From: Chitinophaga eiseniae
GTDB lineage: Bacteria; Bacteroidota; Bacteroidia; Chitinophagales; Chitinophagaceae
NCBI RefSeq assembly: GCF_012641265.1
Contig: NZ_JABAHZ010000003.1
Span: 310,001-374,000, forward strand
Direction of reading: 5' to 3'
DNA length: 64,000 bases
Shown piece by piece: positions 59,895-64,000 of this stretch. A program made the translations under genes and the position numbers. How positions within the stretch are numbered: position 1 is the stretch's first letter; the number at the start of each line of letters is the position of its first letter. A model generated the notes under the pieces. It worked only from the letters and a program-made list of their open reading frames with translations. It was not told where the DNA came from and did not search any database.

Positions 59895-61289
59895 ATGATT
59901 AAACAACCACTGCATCGCAGAAGCTTTCTGAAGAACACAGTAGCTGCAGGCGTAGGTCTCTCTATGCTCGGCTCTTCAGCCAAATTATTTGCCAATGAGA
60001 AGAAACCCAAAGTAAGAATCGGTGTTATTGGCGTGGGCGCACGCGGACTGGGCCACCTGAATTTCTTCCTTCACCGTGAAGATGCGGAAGTAATTGCTTT
60101 CGCAGATCCGGATACTGCATTCACTGTTCCGAAGGCAAAAGCCATGATCGAAAAAGCCTACGGCACTAAAAAGAAAGTAGCAGAATACACCAACGGTCCG
60201 GAAGATTTCCGCAACCTGCTAAAACGCGATGATATCGATGCAGTGGTGATTGCTACCCCCTGGGAATGGCACTCTATCATGGCTATTGCCGCTATGAAAG
60301 CCGGTAAAACACCTGCTGTGGAAGTATGTGGCGCCTCTGATATCCAGGAATGCTGGGAACTGGTAAATACCAGCGAACAAACCGGTATCCCTGTATTTGG
60401 TATGGAAAACGTATGCTACCGCAGAGACGTAATGGCCGTACTGAACATGGTACGCCAGGGTTTATTCGGTGAACTGATCCACCTGCAGGGCGGCTACCAG
60501 CACGACTTACGCGGCGTGAAATTCAACAACGGCAAGCAATATTATGGCGGTGGTGTAGAATTCGGCGAAAAAGGCCTGTCTGAAGCTAAATGGAGAACTA
60601 ACCACTCTGTACACCGCAACGGTGACCTGTACCCTTCCCATGGTCTGGGTCCAATCAACAACATGATCAATATTAACCGCGGTAACCGTTTGCTGTCGCT
60701 CACTTCCGTAGCTACCAAATCACGCGGCTTACATAAATACATTGTTGACAATGGTGGCGAAAATCATCCTAATGCCAAAGTAGAGTTTAAACTGGGCGAT
60801 ATCGTATCTACCCTGATTAAAACCAACAATGGCGAAACCATCATGTTATCGCACGACACCAACTCCCCGCGCCCTTACTCCCTGAACTTCCGCGTACAGG
60901 GTACCAATGGCCTGTGGATGGACGACCAGCAGTCTGTTTACGTTGAGAAAAAAAGTAAATACGACGAATGGGAAAAAACCGGCGATTTCAAAGATGCTGA
61001 AAGCTACTTTGGCAAATACGACCACCCGCTGTGGAAGAAATATGCCAACGACGCAGCAGGCGCTGGTCACGGTGGTATGGACTGGTTTGTACTCAACTCC
61101 TTCCTGGAATGTGTAAAACGCGGTGCGCCATATCCACTGGACGTATACGACATGGCTACCTGGTACGCCATCACGCCATTGAGCGAACAATCTGTGGCAG
61201 AAAGCGGCAGCGTACAATTCATTCCTGACTTCACCCGTGGTCGCTGGATGAACAGAACGCCGATTTTTGCACTGGACGATCAGTACTAA
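59895..61289 (+). CDS. Tat-exported Gfo/Idh/MocA protein, GH109-like (candidate alpha-N-acetylgalactosaminidase)
   Basis: A 464-residue protein with a twin-arginine signal (HRRSFLKNTVAAGVGLSMLG, R8-R9) followed by an NAD-binding Rossmann domain (RIGVIGVGARGLGHLNFF). The C-terminal catalytic region contains AVEVCGASD (E143), GMENVCYRRDVMAV, YPSHGLGPINNMI (H249) and AGHGGMDWFVLNSF. GH109 alpha-N-acetylgalactosaminidases use bound NAD+ for a redox-assisted hydrolysis and have just this layout, including Tat export with the cofactor in place. It is divergent from a fucosidase gene and convergent with galK. A plain sugar dehydrogenase is the alternative. Confidence 0.8.
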   Translation: MIKQPLHRRSFLKNTVAAGVGLSMLGSSAKLFANEKKPKVRIGVIGVGARGLGHLNFFLHREDAEVIAFADPDTAFTVPKAKAMIEKAYGTKKKVAEYTNGPEDFRNLLKRDDIDAVVIATPWEWHSIMAIAAMKAGKTPAVEVCGASDIQECWELVNTSEQTGIPVFGMENVCYRRDVMAVLNMVRQGLFGELIHLQGGYQHDLRGVKFNNGKQYYGGGVEFGEKGLSEAKWRTNHSVHRNGDLYPSHGLGPINNMININRGNRLLSLTSVATKSRGLHKYIVDNGGENHPNAKVEFKLGDIVSTLIKTNNGETIMLSHDTNSPRPYSLNFRVQGTNGLWMDDQQSVYVEKKSKYDEWEKTGDFKDAESYFGKYDHPLWKKYANDAAGAGHGGMDWFVLNSFLECVKRGAPYPLDVYDMATWYAITPLSEQSVAESGSVQFIPDFTRGRWMNRTPIFALDDQY

Positions 61290-61302
61290 AAACATATACC
61301 AC

Positions 61303-61353
61303 ATAAAACGAAAGCAGCGAATGAACCAGGTTCATTCGCTGCTTTCGTTTTAT
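61303..61353. terminator. Perfect 23-bp bidirectional terminator
   Basis: The arm at 61303-61325 (ATAAAACGAAAGCAGCGAAT and three more bases) is exactly complementary to 61331-61353 around a 5-base loop. It has AAAA/TTTT ends on both sides and lies between the convergent GH109-like (ends 61289) and galK (ends 61366) genes. Confidence 0.92.
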
Positions 61354-61365
61354 ATTATCTTATGT

Positions 61366-62529
61366 TTAGGCTTCTGCTGCCACGGCAGCTCCTACCTTCA
61401 CGCCATCTTCAATAGTGGTCACATATACCTCCGGTGTTTTGCCATATTGCGTTTCGTAAGCTGATTGCACATAGGCCACGAAATCATCCACCTGGTCGGC
61501 TTTTACCAGATTGATGGTACAACCGCCAAAGCCTCCACCCATTACACGCGCGCCGGCTACTTCTTTTCTTTTCTTTGCGAGCGATACCAGGAAGTCGAGT
61601 TCCGGGCAGCTTACTTCGTATAATTTGCTCAGTCCTTCGTGGGTAGCGTACATCAGCGTACCAAACTGCTGCAGGTCGCCCTGTTTCAATAAGGTAGTGG
61701 CATCCTGTACCCGCTGTATTTCAGCAATCACATAGGCACAGCGATCGTATACTTTAGGCGGCAATTGCCCCTGTACCTCGTTGAGCATAGCCATGGTGGC
61801 ATCCCGCAGGGATTTTACGTCCGGGTGGCCTGCCTGTATAGCTTTTACACCCTCCTCGCATTGCTGGCGGCGAACGTTGTATTCTGAAGACGCCAGGGAG
61901 TGATGTACCATAGAGTTACACAGTACAATTTTATAATCAGGGAAGTTAAACGGGAAATATTCAAAGGAAAGGCTGCGACAGTCCAGGCGCATTACCTGGT
62001 TCTTTTTACCGTGCAGGTTGGCAAACTGGTCCATGATACCACATTTCACACCAGGAAAGGTATGTTCTGCCTTCTGACCGATGAGCGCCATATCCATCCT
62101 TCCCAGCTCATAACCAAACAGGTGGTCCAGCGCGGCTACCAGGCCACCTTCCACCGCAGCGGAGGAAGACATGCCCGCTCCAACCGGGATATCGCCTGCT
62201 ACCACGCAGTCAAATCCCTGTACGGGTAATCCACGTTCCTGTAATTGGAATACTACGCCCATGAGATAGTTAATCCATCCCGGCGTAGGCTTTACATCAT
62301 CCAGCGAAAATGATACGGTTTCATTCATGAATACCGCATGGGCATTACATTGCCGGGTATTATTGAGCGCAATAGCGTAGACTATTTTCTTGTCGATAGC
62401 TGCTGGTAAAACAAAACCATCATTGTAATCAGTATGCTCTCCTATCAGATTGATTCTTCCTGGGGAAACAACCATTAACGGCTCTTTTTCAAATAAGTGG
62501 ATAAACTGCTCCCTGGTGTTCTGTATCAT
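61366..62529 (-). CDS. galK: Galactokinase
   Basis: A 387-residue GHMP kinase that phosphorylates galactose at C1, the first Leloir step. The galactokinase signature is GRINLIGEHTDYNDGFVLP (about residues 24-42); the ATP loop is PVGAGMSSSAAVEGG, and GGGFGGCTINLV is the third GHMP motif. The Asp of MDQFANLHGKKN is the expected catalytic base region. It lies downstream of the sugar permease gene, with a strong hairpin between them, so it may have its own promoter. Activity on GalNAc is possible for some members but not predicted here. Confidence 0.95.
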   Translation of the reverse strand: MIQNTREQFIHLFEKEPLMVVSPGRINLIGEHTDYNDGFVLPAAIDKKIVYAIALNNTRQCNAHAVFMNETVSFSLDDVKPTPGWINYLMGVVFQLQERGLPVQGFDCVVAGDIPVGAGMSSSAAVEGGLVAALDHLFGYELGRMDMALIGQKAEHTFPGVKCGIMDQFANLHGKKNQVMRLDCRSLSFEYFPFNFPDYKIVLCNSMVHHSLASSEYNVRRQQCEEGVKAIQAGHPDVKSLRDATMAMLNEVQGQLPPKVYDRCAYVIAEIQRVQDATTLLKQGDLQQFGTLMYATHEGLSKLYEVSCPELDFLVSLAKKRKEVAGARVMGGGFGGCTINLVKADQVDDFVAYVQSAYETQYGKTPEVYVTTIEDGVKVGAAVAAEA

Positions 62530-62592
62530 TCAAAAAATATTAAACGTAAAATTTACACCTAAAAATATAAATAATGATTCAGAAAAAAAAGC

Positions 62593-62656
62593 AAAAAACT
62601 ATTGAGGCGAATGACCAGGGGATTTTAATATCCGCCAGGGTCATTCGCCTCAATAG
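62593..62656 (-). terminator. 18-bp hairpin terminator after the sugar permease
   Basis: CTATTGAGGCGAATGACC (62599-62616) pairs perfectly with 62639-62656, with a 22-base loop; on the minus strand six T follow (62598-62593). It separates the permease from galK. Confidence 0.85.
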
Positions 62657-62679
62657 CTTTATGTTTTGAGCCTTCGGCT

Positions 62680-63999
62680 CTATTTTCCAATCTTATCTCC
62701 TACTAATGCATAGAAGAGAATGTAGATATAGCAGGGTACCATGCAGTACAGGAAGGCGTGTCTGAAGTCGATGCTGGCGCTGTACAGGAAACTGAACATG
62801 CTGTGTTGATCGAACATGCCGCTGTAGATCTGGGGGATCACACCACCACCGGCGATACCCATGATCAGCAGGGCGGAACCGATTTTGGTAAAGCGGCCCA
62901 GGCCATCGATCGCCATGGGGAAGATGGCAGGCCACATCAGGGCGTTGGCCAGACCCAGCAAAGCGATAAAGGTTACCGCGGAAAAACCGGTGGTAAAATA
63001 AGCAGCAGTGGTAAACAGTACGCCAAGGATGGCGGAAATCTGTAATCCTTTTTTACCGCTGAGGTATTTCGGAATAGTAGCGATACCGATCACATACCCT
63101 ACCAGCATAGCTACCAGGGTAAAGGTGGTGAAGTATTTAGTATCGTCGACACTCATACCCAGTGATTTACCATATTGACCAATTACGTCACCGGCCATTA
63201 CTTCCACCCCTACATATACAAAGATGCAAAGCACACCCAGTACCAGCTGCGGAAACTGGAATACGCTGGTTTTGCCGGTAGTAGCGGCTGCAGTGGATTC
63301 ATCTTCTGTATTGGTATCAATTTCAGGTAAGGAAGAACGTTTGAGCAGGAAAGCCAGGATGGTTAATACGATGGCGATAGCTACGTATGGCCCGATAACG
63401 CGGGAAGCCAGGCTATCCAGTAGGGCATTTTTCTGCGCCGCATCTACAGCTGCTTTGATATCAGCTTCCAGTTTTTCAGCTCCTTTTAATACGATAGAAC
63501 TGAGGATCAATGGCGCTAATGCACCAGCGCTTTTATTACAGATACCCAGAATACTGATACGTTTGGCCGCACTTTCTTTAGGTCCGATGATACTGGCGTA
63601 AGGGTTGGAAGCGGTTTGCAGTAAAGATAATCCGGCTCCCTGGATAAATAACCCGGTCAGGAACATACCAAAACTACGGGCATTGGCAGCAGGGATAAAC
63701 ACCAGCGACCCGATGGCTATAATCAGGAGTCCTAAAGCCATCCCGTTCTTAAACCCTGTTTTATTCAGGATCATGGAAGAAGGGATAGAGAGGAAGAAAT
63801 AGGCCATGTAAAAGGCCATGGTTACCAGGAGCGCCTGCGATACATTCAACTCACACACTATCTGGAAAAACTGGATCAGGGTGCCATTGAGCCAGGTAAC
63901 AAACCCGAATACGAAGAACAATATGCCGATGATGGCCATTGATTGCGCATACCCGGCCTGCTTGGAAGGTACGTTCATTGTTACTGTTTGGTTGGACAT
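62680..63999 (-). CDS. FucP-type sugar MFS transporter (glucose/galactose/fucose permease family)
   Basis: A 439-residue inner-membrane symporter with twelve helices. The family block FFVFGFVTWLNGTLIQFFQI near residue 30 and ASNPYASIIGPKESAAKRI are typical of the FHS group (L-fucose, galactose and glucose:H+ symporters), as is NALMWPAIFPMAIDGLGRFTK in the second half. The ATG at 63999 is one base from the window end; the start fits the family, but an upstream continuation cannot be excluded. With galK, fucosidases and the GH109-like enzyme nearby, it probably imports sugars released by those enzymes. Confidence 0.9.
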   Translation of the reverse strand: MSNQTVTMNVPSKQAGYAQSMAIIGILFFVFGFVTWLNGTLIQFFQIVCELNVSQALLVTMAFYMAYFFLSIPSSMILNKTGFKNGMALGLLIIAIGSLVFIPAANARSFGMFLTGLFIQGAGLSLLQTASNPYASIIGPKESAAKRISILGICNKSAGALAPLILSSIVLKGAEKLEADIKAAVDAAQKNALLDSLASRVIGPYVAIAIVLTILAFLLKRSSLPEIDTNTEDESTAAATTGKTSVFQFPQLVLGVLCIFVYVGVEVMAGDVIGQYGKSLGMSVDDTKYFTTFTLVAMLVGYVIGIATIPKYLSGKKGLQISAILGVLFTTAAYFTTGFSAVTFIALLGLANALMWPAIFPMAIDGLGRFTKIGSALLIMGIAGGGVIPQIYSGMFDQHSMFSFLYSASIDFRHAFLYCMVPCYIYILFYALVGDKIGK

Positions 64000-64000
64000 A

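Overview
This window looks like chromosomal DNA of a Chitinophaga-like member of the Bacteroidota. The basis is the set of families (DUF2851, DUF2520, SpvB/RHS-type secreted proteins, a TonB receptor with a CarboxypepD_reg domain, N-acyl-ornithine carbamoyltransferase), the TAnnTTTG type promoters, weak Shine-Dalgarno sites and many secreted carbohydrate-active proteins. The species is inferred, not proven. No phage, insertion sequence, CRISPR array or rRNA was seen, and no gene for a DNA-binding transcription factor was recognised in 64 kb.

Layout. 1-3.1 kb: a helical-repeat protein (cut by the window edge), an FMN reductase, and a convergent two-gene ABC exporter. 3.5-7 kb: nrdB-nrdA, class I ribonucleotide reductase. 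7.1-15.9 kb: an accessory block with two small lipoproteins and two large tandem RHS/YD-type secreted proteins of 974 and 1512 residues, the second with an unrecognised C-terminal tail and a co-directional lipoprotein 4 bases behind it. 16.4-20.3 kb: trmH, a large AsmA-like protein and an SdpI-family protein. 20.3-26 kb: a tripartite RND efflux system (outer-membrane channel, lipoprotein adaptor, pump). 26.4-30.1 kb: lipA, an outer-membrane-type protein, an OsmC protein and a DUF2851 protein.

30.2-33 kb: a SAM-I riboswitch with attenuator ahead of a PLP trans-sulfuration enzyme and homoserine dehydrogenase (methionine branch). 33-36 kb: maf, a UbiA prenyltransferase, a KdsC-type phosphatase and a DUF2520 dehydrogenase in one minus-strand run. 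36.4-40.1 kb: topA, a SirB1-like protein and a 72-residue Ala-rich lipoprotein. 40.2-43.2 kb: der, era, an initiator tRNA-fMet and ssb. 43.2-45.9 kb: a TPP riboswitch and a TonB-dependent receptor, probably for thiamine uptake.

48-57 kb: an almost complete arginine operon on the minus strand (GNAT, argG, argC, argD, argF', argB, argE, GNAT, argH). It has the acyl-citrulline layout: acylated ornithine is carbamoylated and the acyl group is removed from acyl-citrulline by the ArgE-like enzyme. Flanking it are two GH29 alpha-L-fucosidases, then a Tat-exported GH109-like protein (candidate alpha-N-acetylgalactosaminidase), galactokinase and a FucP-type sugar permease. Together the latter genes suggest removal and use of fucose, GalNAc and galactose from animal-type or similar glycans.

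Most transcription units end in long, often perfect, inverted repeats shared between convergent genes. Two intergenic regions carry a facing array of 8-base NNGCAAAG units, one directly in front of the TPP riboswitch and one inside the arg operon.
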